Assembly (NCBI GenBank): GCA_964592475.1
Contig: CAZQEZ010000008.1
Span: 1-55,467, forward strand
DNA: 55,467 bases
Reading direction: 5' to 3'
From: CAZQEZ01 sp964592475
GTDB taxonomy: Bacteria; Bacteroidota; Bacteroidia; Cytophagales; Cyclobacteriaceae
The notes beneath the pieces were generated by a model. It was not told the DNA's origin and searched no databases. It was given only the letters and a program-made list of their open reading frames with translations. The translations under genes were made by a program, and so were the position numbers. Shown here in pieces: positions 17,252-26,460 of the stretch (position 1 is its first letter; each line of letters starts with the position of its first letter).

Positions 17252-17257
17252 GTCAGA

Positions 17258-17677
17258 TTATTCAATTTCGACTAAAACGTCACCTTGTAAAACAGATTCA
17301 CCTTCTTTTACTTTAATTGTCTTGATAGTACCATCAGATTCTGCAAGTATATTATTCTCCATTTTCATGGCTTCCATAATCAATAGCACATCTCCTTTTT
17401 TCACATTATCACCTTCTTTACTGGTAATTTTAAATATGCTACCCGGTAATGGTGCTTCTATTTTGCTTAAGCCAACCGTGGCATTTAATGGTTTCTTTTC
17501 TGTATTTGTAGAAACCGCCGAGCGTACCAGTCTTGGGGTTTTTGAGGTTTTTATCTCTTTAGTGAGTTCTACCTGAAAAGGAGTACCATTCACTTCTATT
17601 TCAGTAATGTTGTCTTCCATCGATTTTATATCGACGTTATACTCGTTTCCGTTGATTTTAAATTTATAATTTTTCAT
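17258..17677 (-). CDS. Biotin carboxyl carrier subunit of the decarboxylase
   Basis: 139 residues with a flexible Thr/Lys linker (~40-70) and a C-terminal biotinyl domain (~72-139). The biotinylated lysine is K105 in MEAMKMEN. It carries the carboxyl group from the carboxyltransferase to the membrane beta subunit. The gene abuts the OadG-like gene (shared base at 17677), implying translational coupling. Confidence 0.93.
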   Translation of the reverse strand: MKNYKFKINGNEYNVDIKSMEDNITEIEVNGTPFQVELTKEIKTSKTPRLVRSAVSTNTEKKPLNATVGLSKIEAPLPGSIFKITSKEGDNVKKGDVLLIMEAMKMENNILAESDGTIKTIKVKEGESVLQGDVLVEIE

Positions 17678-18033
17678 TAGAATTTCTTGTTAAGATGTTG
17701 CGTTACACCGTATATTTTTGAGCTCCATGGAGAGTACCTTTTTGATACCCGCTCTATGGTAAGCGTTAGATCTTCTTCATCGTGCATTTCGTTAAAATAC
17801 ATGTGGAGAGCCGTGCCAATAGCAGCGTTCATTTCGCCTGTGATGTCAGTTTTATAACGTGTTTCTTTCGCGGCTTTCAATTCTTCTTTATCTGCTTTAC
17901 GAAAATTCAATTTTAAAATTTTGGGTAAAGAACTAAATACAAAATATAACAGAACCAACGACATGAAAACTACCAGGTAGCCTGTAATGGCAACTGAAGC
18001 CGGTGGATAATTTTCTAATTGCAAAAATATCAT
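17677..18033 (-). CDS. OadG-family small membrane subunit of the decarboxylase
   Basis: 118 residues with one N-terminal membrane helix (~14-36) and a charged cytoplasmic part ending in YSPWSSKIYG, typical of OadG/MmdD subunits in Bacteroidota. These subunits hold the carboxyltransferase and biotin carrier on the beta subunit. It lies 12 bp downstream of the carboxyltransferase gene. Confidence 0.88.
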   Translation of the reverse strand: MIFLQLENYPPASVAITGYLVVFMSLVLLYFVFSSLPKILKLNFRKADKEELKAAKETRYKTDITGEMNAAIGTALHMYFNEMHDEEDLTLTIERVSKRYSPWSSKIYGVTQHLNKKF

Positions 18034-18045
18034 GTTGTTTCAATT

Positions 18046-19605
18046 TTATAATGGAATATTGGAGTGTTTCTTTGGCGGATTATGATCCTTTTTGGTAGCC
18101 AAAGTTTGTAAAGCACGTATAATTCTGAACCTTGTATTGCGTGGTTCTATTACGTCATCGATAAATCCGTACTTAGCTGCCTGATAGGGATTAGCAAATT
18201 TTTCTACATATTCATCTTCTTTTTCTTTCATGTATTTTGCCTTTTCCTCATCTCCGGTAATTTCTCTCAACTTTCTGCCTTCCAATACTTCCACTGCACC
18301 TTTTGGTCCCATTACAGCTATTTCGGCGCTTGGCCAGGCGTAATTTATATCACCTCTTAGTTGCTTACAACTCATTACGTCGTGAGCTCCCCCATAAGAT
18401 TTACGTAAGGTAACAGTTATTTTTGGTACGGTGGCTTCACCATAGGCAAATAGCAGTTTAGCACCATGTATAATTATACCGCCATATTCCTGTGCGCTTC
18501 CGGGTAAAAAACCGGGCACATCTACCAGAGTAACTAAAGGAATATTGAATGCATCGCAAAAACGCACGAACCTGGCTGCTTTTCTTGAAGCTTCGATGTC
18601 AAGTACACCCGCCAAATAGCTAGGCTGATTTGCAACTATGCCTACCGGTAGGCCATTGAATCGTGCAAAACCCACTACAATGTTCTTGGCATAATTGCGA
18701 TGTACTTCTAAAAATTCATTGTCGTCGGTTATGGTATGAATTATGTCCAGGATATTGTAAGGCTTGTTGGCATTGTCAGGAATTATTTCATTCAACGAAT
18801 CGTCCAGTCTATCAATTGGGTCTTTAGTGTCGATAACTGGTGGCTCTTCCAGATTATTAGAAGGCAAGTAGCTCATCATTTTCCTAATCAGTAAAATACC
18901 TTCTTCTTCTGATTCCACCATAAAGTGCGATACGCCTGATTTGGTTGAGTGAACATTGGCGCCACCTAAGTTTTCGGTGGTGATATCTTCACCGGTTACC
19001 GTTTTTACTACTTTGGGACCCGTTACAAACATGTAGCTGGTTTTTTCACTCATTATTACAAAGTCAGTAAGGGCGGGGGAGTAAACGGCACCACCGGCAC
19101 ATGGACCAAATATGGCTGATATTTGAGGTATAACGCCAGAGGCCATGATGTTTCGCTGGAATATTTCTGCGTAACCGGCCAAACTTCTTACCCCTTCCTG
19201 AATACGAGCACCACCACTATCGTTGAGTCCAATTAAAGGAGCCCCAACTTTCATGGCCTGATCCATTATTTTGCAAATCTTATTAGCAAATGTTTCAGAA
19301 AGTGAACCACCAAAAACAGTAAAATCCTGTGCAAATACATAAACGATTCGACCATCAATAGTACCATGGCCGGTTATTACACCATCAGATAAAAACTGTT
19401 TATTTTCCATCCCAAAAGATTTGGTACGGTGGGTTACAAACATGTCATACTCTTCCAAACTACCCTCATCCAGCAAAAGATCTATTCTTTCTCGTGCAGT
19501 AAGTTTGCCTTTTTGATGTTGTGCCTCAATTCTAGCTTCACCACCACCTAAACGTGCTGAATCACGCTTATCTACTAGTTCTTTAATTTTTTCAATATTG
19601 TTCAT
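18046..19605 (-). CDS. mmdA: Methylmalonyl-CoA decarboxylase alpha / acyl-CoA carboxylase beta-type carboxyltransferase
   Basis: 519 residues with N- and C-terminal crotonase-like carboxyltransferase halves. Acyl-CoA-binding oxyanion signatures are GGARIQEGVRSLAGY with FGPCAGGAVYSPALTD in the first half, and PGFLPGSAQEYGGIIIHGAK with SYGGAHDVM in the second. Length and order match MmdA/PccB. It transfers the carboxyl of methylmalonyl-CoA to biotin. The epimerase directly upstream and the Na+ pump subunits downstream favour decarboxylase over propionyl-CoA carboxylase. No biotin carboxylase gene is in the window. Confidence 0.93.
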   Translation of the reverse strand: MNNIEKIKELVDKRDSARLGGGEARIEAQHQKGKLTARERIDLLLDEGSLEEYDMFVTHRTKSFGMENKQFLSDGVITGHGTIDGRIVYVFAQDFTVFGGSLSETFANKICKIMDQAMKVGAPLIGLNDSGGARIQEGVRSLAGYAEIFQRNIMASGVIPQISAIFGPCAGGAVYSPALTDFVIMSEKTSYMFVTGPKVVKTVTGEDITTENLGGANVHSTKSGVSHFMVESEEEGILLIRKMMSYLPSNNLEEPPVIDTKDPIDRLDDSLNEIIPDNANKPYNILDIIHTITDDNEFLEVHRNYAKNIVVGFARFNGLPVGIVANQPSYLAGVLDIEASRKAARFVRFCDAFNIPLVTLVDVPGFLPGSAQEYGGIIIHGAKLLFAYGEATVPKITVTLRKSYGGAHDVMSCKQLRGDINYAWPSAEIAVMGPKGAVEVLEGRKLREITGDEEKAKYMKEKEDEYVEKFANPYQAAKYGFIDDVIEPRNTRFRIIRALQTLATKKDHNPPKKHSNIPL

Positions 19606-19626
19606 GTGGATTGAAAATTATGCCGT

Positions 19627-20037
19627 TTATTTATTTTTATCTTCGCAAAATTCGGTAAGTACTCCAAAAGTGGATTTTGGATGAAGGAACCCTATACTGA
19701 GCCCTTCTGCTCCCTGCCTTGGCTGCTTATCAATTAGCTGCACTCCTTTTTCTTCTGCTTCCTGCAAAGCTCCATCAATATTCTTTACAGCAAAAGCCAT
19801 ATGGTGAATACCTTCACCTTTTTTTTCAATAAATTTACCTACAGGGCCGTCCGGATCAGTAGATTCAAGTAATTCAATTTTTGTATCGCCTACTTTAAAA
19901 AAAGCAGTTTTAACTTTCTGGTCTTTAACTTCTTCTACCGAATAGCATTTCATGCCTAATACTTCTTCGTAATACTTTATGGATTCTTCAATGTTTTTTA
20001 CCGCAATACCAATATGCTCTATATGTGAAATGTTCAT
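19627..20037 (-). CDS. mce: Methylmalonyl-CoA epimerase
   Basis: 136 residues, one VOC-fold protein with two beta-alpha-beta modules. Metal ligand positions include the His of HIEHIGIAV at the start, Glu in KIELLE, His in GIHHMAFAV and Glu near the end in VLTEFCED. It interconverts (R)- and (S)-methylmalonyl-CoA and feeds the decarboxylase encoded 21 bp downstream. It is the first gene of the operon. Confidence 0.95.
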   Translation of the reverse strand: MNISHIEHIGIAVKNIEESIKYYEEVLGMKCYSVEEVKDQKVKTAFFKVGDTKIELLESTDPDGPVGKFIEKKGEGIHHMAFAVKNIDGALQEAEEKGVQLIDKQPRQGAEGLSIGFLHPKSTFGVLTEFCEDKNK

Positions 20038-20560
20038 GTGAATGTTTTTATGGATTATTTAAAAAATGCAAAAAATAATGCTACATATATAGTTAAAAAC
20101 TCTTCGGCAAAGAATGACAAAAGTCAGGTTTTGTTCAGATTATTGTCTTGAAAAATCTATGTTAAAGGCTGGGTAAAAGCCATATTTGAAGATATTGTGA
20201 ATTTTGCAATTTACACTACAATTTATCGCCTATTCGATAAGTTGTATCAAATATATGGATGTGTAAATGGTTTTGAAGCATTCAAATATATTGGATATGG
20301 TTTTGCTGGTTTTGGATTTATTGCTGTTTTCGCTTTAATGACTGTGCCACAATATATATAATACGTAAAAGAATTATGAAACAATAGATAGAAATGGAGT
20401 ATAACGCCACATTATGAGCAATAGACGTAAGCCGGGGGAAATGGGTAAATTATACTTTTGTACATTTGCTCAAAATCGTAGCGGTTCGATAGGTTCGAGC
20501 TCTGAAATCCCGGCCTCCGAATATTGCTATCCATTATCTGTAATAAAAAAGTGAAAAGAA
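20038..20560. other. 523-bp intergenic region with one weak ORF and a promoter-like box
   Basis: The region separates the decarboxylase operon from the divergent TPR gene. It holds a 54-codon GTG frame (20197-20361). A -7-like box TACTTTTG lies at 20453-20460, about 100 bp before the TPR start. A stretch around 20475-20520 contains GGTTCGA twice and CCCGGCCTCC, recalling a tRNA T-arm and acceptor end, but no cloverleaf can be drawn. Confidence 0.5.
20197..20361 (+). CDS. Possible small single-pass membrane protein
   Basis: A frame free of stops from 20152 can start at GTG 20197 and ends TAA 20361 (54 aa). Its C-terminal half is a plausible membrane helix rich in Gly and aromatic residues (YGFAGFGFIAVFALM). 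No homologue is recognised and no ribosome site is evident. It may be a chance frame in AT-rich DNA. Confidence 0.25.
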   Translation: MNFAIYTTIYRLFDKLYQIYGCVNGFEAFKYIGYGFAGFGFIAVFALMTVPQYI

Positions 20561-21211
20561 ATGAAATCATACCAAAATGACACCGAATATCAAAGCCTAT
20601 TAAGTGCTGCAAACGAACACTACAATTCTAATGAGTGGGATAAAGCAGAGAAATTATTTGATCAATGTATCAGTATAACTTCTAAAAATCCTGACGTATG
20701 GCATAGAATGGGTTATATCTTTGAAACCCATAAAAAGGATTATGTAAGAGCATTACTCTATTATAAGACAAGTACTGAATTAGATACCACAGCATTCGAA
20801 TCCTGGAATAACATGGGGTTTATTCAAGAAAAATATTTCAGCAATTATGACACAGCTTTTGAGTACTATAAAAAATCAATTGAGATAAATCCGAGTTATG
20901 AAGTTGCACTAATAAACCTGGGGGTGCTCTATGATTCATATTTCCGTAATGGAGTGGAATCCATTAAATGCTTTGAAACTGTATTAAATATAAATAATGA
21001 GAATGAAAAAGCCTGGCATAACCTGGCAATAGCCTATGGAAAATATAATGGAGATAATGATAGGGCATTCGAATATTTACATAAAGCCATTAAAATTAAG
21101 CCTGATTATAAAGACGCATTGAATACTTTAGGAATGTTGTATCTGCATATTAAGAAAGACGAGCATACAGCTAAAAAATATTTTAACAAAGCAAATCAAT
21201 TAGAAAATTAA
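20561..21211 (+). CDS. TPR-repeat protein
   Basis: 216 residues made almost entirely of about five to six tetratricopeptide repeats, each roughly 34-38 residues, with recurring WxxMGxIxE / ALxNLGxLYxxY / AWHNLAIAY / ALNTLGMLY helices. No signal peptide or membrane segment is present, so it is a cytoplasmic scaffold for protein-protein contacts. The partner is unknown. It is AT-rich and lies beside the assembly gap and the RNA ligase fragment on the same strand, which could place them in one transcript (inference). Confidence 0.85.
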   Translation: MKSYQNDTEYQSLLSAANEHYNSNEWDKAEKLFDQCISITSKNPDVWHRMGYIFETHKKDYVRALLYYKTSTELDTTAFESWNNMGFIQEKYFSNYDTAFEYYKKSIEINPSYEVALINLGVLYDSYFRNGVESIKCFETVLNINNENEKAWHNLAIAYGKYNGDNDRAFEYLHKAIKIKPDYKDALNTLGMLYLHIKKDEHTAKKYFNKANQLEN

Positions 21212-21263
21212 AAATACAAATAACAAAACTAAAACTGAATTAATAAATGAGAATTATCTAAAA

Positions 21264-21461
21264 ATGACTAAAACATTAGTACTTAATTTGATGGTTAACC
21301 TTTGTCCAATAACAGTTCATATTGATAGGGCTAATGGGAATTTCAGTTACTGCCGAAAATAATCAGGAACCCATTCTAGCCTGGCATTAAAATCAACCCT
21401 GAACCTTTATAAGTACCTGAATACAGCTGAAAAAGGTGAAGATGAGTATTGGTGGGAGTAA
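21264..21461 (+). pseudogene. Short frame interrupted by an in-frame stop
   Basis: From ATG 21264 a frame runs 32 codons to TAA (21360-21362), then stays open for a further 32 codons to TAA at 21459-21461. The second half (ALKSTLNLYKYLNTAEKGED, then EYWWE) looks protein-like. It could be a small gene with a nonsense mutation. No family is recognised. It lies between the TPR gene and the gap. Confidence 0.25.
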
Positions 21462-21483
21462 GGTGTTTCGGTAATTTAGAGGA

Positions 21484-21583
21484 NNNNNNNNNNNNNNNNN
21501 NNNNNNNNNNNNNNNNNNNNNNNNNNNNNNNNNNNNNNNNNNNNNNNNNNNNNNNNNNNNNNNNNNNNNNNNNNNNNNNNNNN
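21484..21583. other. Assembly gap (100 Ns)
   Basis: A run of exactly 100 undetermined bases, the usual placeholder for a scaffold gap of unknown size. It removes the N-terminus of the RNA ligase gene, so true spacing between the left and right flanks is unknown. Confidence 0.99.
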
Positions 21584-22523
21584 GACTGAAAAAGTTCATG
21601 GTGCAAACTTCAGTTTCGTATATAAAAATAGAACATTGAATTTTGCTAAGAGAAAAGAATACCTATCATGGAATGATGATTTTTTTGGTTTCCAGCTTGT
21701 AGTCAGTGAAATTGAGAATGACATTATTCGATTATTTGAAGACTTAAGCTCGAATATACAAGGCATCAAATATATAGTCTATGGAGAGTTGTTTGGTGGA
21801 GAATATCCACATCCTGATGTTATGTCTAATGATAATTTAAATGCCATTCAAACAGGCGTGTACTATTCACCTTCTATCAAATTTTGTGCATTTGACATTG
21901 CAATAGAAAAAAGTGATTCAAAATACTATTTAGACTATGAAACTTCGATCTCATATTTCAAAAAGCACAATCTTTTTTATGCAAAACCGCTGTTCATTGG
22001 AAAATTTAGAGATGCTGTAAACTTTGATACTCGAATAAATTCAACGTTACCTAAAGAGCTAAAACTACCAGAAATTAATGAGAATTTAATTGAAGGCGTA
22101 GTAATTAAGCCCTTCAACCAAACGGACATTGAATCCATTTCGTCACGCCCAATAGTCAAACTAAAGAACAAAGAGTTCGATGAGGAAAATAGGTTTCACC
22201 AAGCGGAAAAATGGTCATTCATACCCAATATTTCCTCAAAATCACAAGATCTTTCTTTCATCTTAGATGAACTAAGGAACTATATAACCAAAAACAGATT
22301 GGAAAGTGCTATTTCTAAAATTGGCCCTCTAGATATGAATAATGGACAGAGGCTAATGGACATTGAACGAGAAGTAATTCAAGACACCCTTTTAGATTTT
22401 AATGAAAATAATGACAATCTATTAGAAGAGTTATCACTTGGAGATAAAGATTGGATTTATGAACGGGTAAATTCAGAAGTAAAAGAATTAATAAATACTG
22501 TTAACACTAAGCCGAATAGCTGA
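21584..22523 (+). CDS. RNA ligase, T4 Rnl2 family (5' end lost in the gap)
   Basis: The frame is open from the gap edge. The third visible codon (21591-21593) is the adenylated lysine of motif I, EKVHGANFSF, equivalent to EKIHGTNFS of T4 Rnl2. Further Rnl2 features follow in order: DFFGFQLV, YGELFGG (motif III region), FCAFDI (motif IIIa), IEGVVIKP (motif IV) and IVKLKNKEF (motif V). About 100 C-terminal residues remain after motif V. Such enzymes seal 3'-OH/5'-PO4 nicks in RNA duplexes. The ATG at 21636 lies after the catalytic Lys and cannot be the true start; perhaps 35-40 N-terminal residues are missing. Confidence 0.88.
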
Positions 22524-22555
22524 AATACCCCACGAAAAAAGCATGATCGAGGTAG

Positions 22556-22718
22556 AGTCGGCCAGGCTTTGCTGTTAAAATTGATGGTGCACCAAAAGCA
22601 AAATACTGGGTTGACTGCAAAAAACTTGAATAGCGAAATATCCATTATATTGAAATCGGACTATGAAGCAACTGCATCGTGTGCTGTAGCTTTTGCCAAT
22701 AGAATGCTTATCAAATGA
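22556..22718 (+). pseudogene. Frameshifted protein-coding remnant behind the RNA ligase
   Basis: One frame reads RPGFAVKIDGAPKAKYWVDC and continues KKLE before TAG (22634). Shifting by one base at the A6 run (22619-22624) continues LNSEISIILKSDYEATASCA and VAFANRMLIK to TGA 22718. The joined product reads like one protein end. The second frame is also the frame of the ligase, open again right after the ligase stop. No family is recognised. Confidence 0.3.
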
Positions 22719-22764
22719 AGTCAAAATTTAGCAAAAAAAGATTTCCCTAAAAAACATCTAAGCT

Positions 22765-25700
22765 TCAATTAAATTGCTGCTCAAAATAATTCTCAAATTC
22801 TTTTTGTATGTTATCGCATCCATGGGTAAACATTCTATTGTTGTTATCTTCTTCAGTGTATTCCAGCATGGCTAATCCCATTTTAGTTTCATTGAAAAAC
22901 TGCTGCATCTCTTTTTGCACGTCATCCATGGTTTCCAATCCATTTAAATCAAAAAATCGTAATAGCTCGATTAATTGCAAGTAACTTGCTTTATCCATTT
23001 TAGCAGGCAAGTTATCGGCAAAATTTTGCAATTTACCCTGCGTGTTAAAGTAACTTCCTCCACTTTCCATGGGCATTGAGGCAGGCAATACAAGGTCTGC
23101 CTGGCGTGCAGTGGCGGTCATTTTAGTGTCTTGCACTACCAGAAAGTCAACCTGCTCAAGCCATCCCTTCACGTTGTTATCTTTAGAATTGCCCAATGGA
23201 TCCTCCCCAAAGATTAGCATATTTTTAATAGTGCCTTGTGAAAGAAGATCCTCAGGTTTGCAGTTTACAGTTATTAATGGTCTTTTAAGATTCCATGTTT
23301 TTGATAATAGATTTTGATAATCTTTATCCATTACTGTTTTATTACCAATTGCTAAAGAAGGTTCCATACCCAACATAAAAAGTCCCATAGCATTGTTTTT
23401 TTCTTTCAAATGAATAACTCCACCTCCATTTTTGCCAATTCCGGTAATTAAAAGCAAATTATATAATTCTTGTACGGCATTAGAGGATAGTTCTTTTTCA
23501 GAAAATACAATCACATGCTTTTCTATAGATAGCAATTGATCTGCAATAGTTATTACATCATCTAATGCTAGACCTGATAAATCTAATAAACGAGTGAAAC
23601 TTTCATTTTGTAAATATTCTGCGTATTGCTGTCCACCTTCAATACTATCCGGGTTTACTTTTTTATTTTTGATTAAATAAAAGTTAATAGCTTTAAACAA
23701 GTTATAATAAGATTTTACCTCTGCACTTTCGGTTACTTTATTCATCATGCTATGGTTTTTATTCTTATGGATTAATGCTATTGGTAAATTTTTCTTATTA
23801 CTTGCATTTATAATTTTATAGCCCAATACCGGAAAATCCTGGTTAAGCTCAGTTCCAATAATGGTAACTTTTTCAGCCCTTGCTATTTTATCAATAGGAT
23901 ATTGTTTGATTTGGGGTTGCCAGTAATTCTTTCCCCTGCCCAAATAATGAAAATTAGCTACATTGTTTGTTTTTATAGCTGCCCGACCAAGTTTGTTAAT
24001 TAAATATAATTCTTCATTGGTAAGCCTGGCACCACCCATCAGCAAGTTTTCATCAGGATTGACTTTTTTTACGTTTTGATGAATGATCTCATAAGCCGTA
24101 GCGTAGGTTATGGCTTTAAATTTTCCACCTAGCTTAAGCATAGGCTGGATTATACGGCTAGACTTCTGATTTAAGTAGTGGTACCCGAATTTAGCAAACC
24201 TACAGATATTTTTATCTTGATTTATTTGGCCTGATGCTCCGCTGGTTTGGGTTATAAAGCCACTTTTATGATGATAGTTTACTGAACAGCCTATCGAGCA
24301 ATAGTTGCAAACAGCATTAGCTGTCTCAGTTTCCACCGGTGCCGGCTTAAAAGGAAAATTTTCAGTAATAGCACCGGTAGGACAGGTGGAGATGCAAAGG
24401 CCGCAGCTTTCACAATTAGTATCTACTAATGAACCACTAAGGCTGGGAGCTACATAGGTTTCAAATCCACGATTGACCAGGCCCAGCGCATTGGCACCCA
24501 CCACTTCATTACAAATACGTACGCATCGGGAGCAAAGAATACATTTATTATTATCAATTTCAATAAACGGATGATCAAACTTCACCATGTATTCCTTATG
24601 GATGCCCTCGTATTTGGTTTGCTCTGCATCATATTCTGTAGCGTATTTTTTTAGGTCGCAGTTAAAAAGTGCACTACAGCCGCATTCCAGACATCTTTCA
24701 GTTTCTTTCTTTGCCATTTGCTCCGATAGATAACCCAACTCTACTTCTTCAAAATTACTTCTTTCTGAAGGTTCTAAAACAGGCATTTCCTGCCTCAATT
24801 GCTTTGGATATTTGTTATTGTATTCTTCCTTCTGTTGCTCACGGAAATTTTCTTTCCGACTCATAAATTCTTTTTTTAGTGGTTTTACTGTTTCTTCTTT
24901 CAAAAAGAGGTCGCAGCTATAGGCAGCTTTTTTGGCTTGGGCTACTGCTTCTATAATGGTGGCGGGCCCGGTTACACTGTCACCGGCGGCAAATATAGAA
25001 GCTACACCTGTCTGCAACGTGTGTGGGTTGGTATCGATATTACCCCATCGGTTAATGGCCAGTTGCCCGTCATTGGCAAACCGATTGATATCATCAATAA
25101 AGTTTACATCTGTTTTTTGACCTATGGCCGCCATCACATAATCCAGTTCAATTTCAAATTCCGAATCTTGAATTGGCTCAGGTCTTCTTCTTCCGGAAGC
25201 ATCAGGTTCACCCAATTCCATTTTCACGCACTTCAAAGATTTCAAAAAGCCGTCTTCATCTTTTTGCACTTGCTGTGGGTTGGTTAGGAACAAATATTCT
25301 ACGCCTTCTATTTTTGATTCATGAATTTCAATTGGGTTGGCAGGCATTTCTTTTTCGGTACGGCGATAGATTACATACACCTTTTCGGCTCCACAGCGAA
25401 TAGCTGTTCGGCAGCAGTCCATGGCAGTATTGCCTCCTCCCACTACTGCTACTTTTTTTCCGCTCAAATCGGGCTTTTGCCCCGTGGCTTCCATATTGCG
25501 CAGAAAATCGATACCGGAAAGCACATTTTTAGCATCGTCGCCTTCGCATCCCAGTTTGGTGCCTTTTTGGGAGCCAATACTCAACACTACCGCATCATGC
25601 TCACTTTTCAAATCACGATAATGAAGATTATTGCCTAATTTTTTGCCATAATGAATTTCAACACCCATTTTCAATATGCCTTCAATTTCTAGTTGAAGCA

Positions 25701-26439
25701 AATCATTGGGCAGCCGATATTCAGGTATACCATATCGCAGCATGCCACCGGCTTTATCGCTTGATTCAAAAATGGTAACCGCGTGTCCTTCTCTTCTTAA
25801 AAAATAGGCTGCCGATAAACCACCTGGGCCAGAACCTATAATGGCTACCTTTTTACCCGTCGCTGTTTTAGGGGTGGGAATATAACGATTGGTAGAACGT
25901 AAATCAGCATCGGCAACAAAACGCTTCAGGTAATCAACGCCTACCCCTGATCCTTCTTCCATCAGGTTTCGGCGGCATGCAGCTTCGCATGGGCGTACAC
26001 ATACGCGACCGCAAATGGCTGGCAGTGGGTTTACTTCTTTTATTAGTGCCAATGCATCCCGGTACAATCCTTTTTCTATCAGGGAAATATATCCCTGCAC
26101 ATCTACTCCCGCCGGACAGGTCTGTTTGCAAGGTCCTATGCAGTCCGCATAATGATTACTTACCAGCAAATCAAGCGCCGCCTTTCGGGCTTTAGTAATT
26201 TTTTCATTTTGGGTATACACCTGCATGCCTTCGTTGATTCGGGTAGAGCAGGAGGGTTGTAGACCTCTTACACCTTCTATAGCTACCACACAAAGATAGC
26301 AAGAAGAATAAGGCTCAAGGCGAGGATCATGGCACATGGTGGGAATTTCGATATTGTGCTTTTTAGCTATATCCAGCACAGTATCTCCTGGTTTACCGCT
26401 GAATTGTTGATTATTAATTTTTATTGTAATCTCACTCAT
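22765..26439 (-). CDS. Multi-domain iron-sulfur flavoprotein: 2Fe-2S + GltD-like + 2x4Fe-4S + molybdopterin-oxidoreductase fold (FdhA/NuoG-like)
   Basis: 1224 residues. A 2Fe-2S domain (Cys36, 47, 50, 64) opens the protein, and a Cys-rich GltD N-terminus (Cys100, 104, 108; 143, 147, 151, 155) follows. The FAD site is GSGPGG (202-207), the NAD(P)H site GGGNTA (334-339), and the FAD-closing motif AAGD is near 484. Two 4Fe-4S clusters use Cys633, 636, 639, 643 and 676, 679, 682, 686. A molybdopterin-oxidoreductase domain begins with 4Fe-4S Cys711, 714, 718, 746. The expected NNxDxCxRx(C/U)H segment is NNVANFHYLGR (825-835), with Gly834 at the catalytic Cys/Sec position. Formate oxidation is therefore doubtful, and an electron-transfer role like NuoG is more likely. 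It is last in the operon. Confidence 0.85.
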   Translation of the reverse strand: MSEITIKINNQQFSGKPGDTVLDIAKKHNIEIPTMCHDPRLEPYSSCYLCVVAIEGVRGLQPSCSTRINEGMQVYTQNEKITKARKAALDLLVSNHYADCIGPCKQTCPAGVDVQGYISLIEKGLYRDALALIKEVNPLPAICGRVCVRPCEAACRRNLMEEGSGVGVDYLKRFVADADLRSTNRYIPTPKTATGKKVAIIGSGPGGLSAAYFLRREGHAVTIFESSDKAGGMLRYGIPEYRLPNDLLQLEIEGILKMGVEIHYGKKLGNNLHYRDLKSEHDAVVLSIGSQKGTKLGCEGDDAKNVLSGIDFLRNMEATGQKPDLSGKKVAVVGGGNTAMDCCRTAIRCGAEKVYVIYRRTEKEMPANPIEIHESKIEGVEYLFLTNPQQVQKDEDGFLKSLKCVKMELGEPDASGRRRPEPIQDSEFEIELDYVMAAIGQKTDVNFIDDINRFANDGQLAINRWGNIDTNPHTLQTGVASIFAAGDSVTGPATIIEAVAQAKKAAYSCDLFLKEETVKPLKKEFMSRKENFREQQKEEYNNKYPKQLRQEMPVLEPSERSNFEEVELGYLSEQMAKKETERCLECGCSALFNCDLKKYATEYDAEQTKYEGIHKEYMVKFDHPFIEIDNNKCILCSRCVRICNEVVGANALGLVNRGFETYVAPSLSGSLVDTNCESCGLCISTCPTGAITENFPFKPAPVETETANAVCNYCSIGCSVNYHHKSGFITQTSGASGQINQDKNICRFAKFGYHYLNQKSSRIIQPMLKLGGKFKAITYATAYEIIHQNVKKVNPDENLLMGGARLTNEELYLINKLGRAAIKTNNVANFHYLGRGKNYWQPQIKQYPIDKIARAEKVTIIGTELNQDFPVLGYKIINASNKKNLPIALIHKNKNHSMMNKVTESAEVKSYYNLFKAINFYLIKNKKVNPDSIEGGQQYAEYLQNESFTRLLDLSGLALDDVITIADQLLSIEKHVIVFSEKELSSNAVQELYNLLLITGIGKNGGGVIHLKEKNNAMGLFMLGMEPSLAIGNKTVMDKDYQNLLSKTWNLKRPLITVNCKPEDLLSQGTIKNMLIFGEDPLGNSKDNNVKGWLEQVDFLVVQDTKMTATARQADLVLPASMPMESGGSYFNTQGKLQNFADNLPAKMDKASYLQLIELLRFFDLNGLETMDDVQKEMQQFFNETKMGLAMLEYTEEDNNNRMFTHGCDNIQKEFENYFEQQFN

Positions 26440-26460
26440 AATTTCTTTCCGATTTTAAGG

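Noticed and set aside
18046..19605. Propionyl-CoA carboxylase beta subunit
   Set aside because: Sequence alone allows it, but the OadG, biotin carrier and Na+-pump beta subunit in the same operon and the lack of biotin carboxylase favour methylmalonyl-CoA decarboxylase.
20475..20525. tRNA-like 3' end (GGTTCGA repeated, CCCGGCCTCC)
   Set aside because: No acceptor, D or anticodon stems can be paired around it, and the two GGTTCGA copies do not make a T-arm with the downstream bases.
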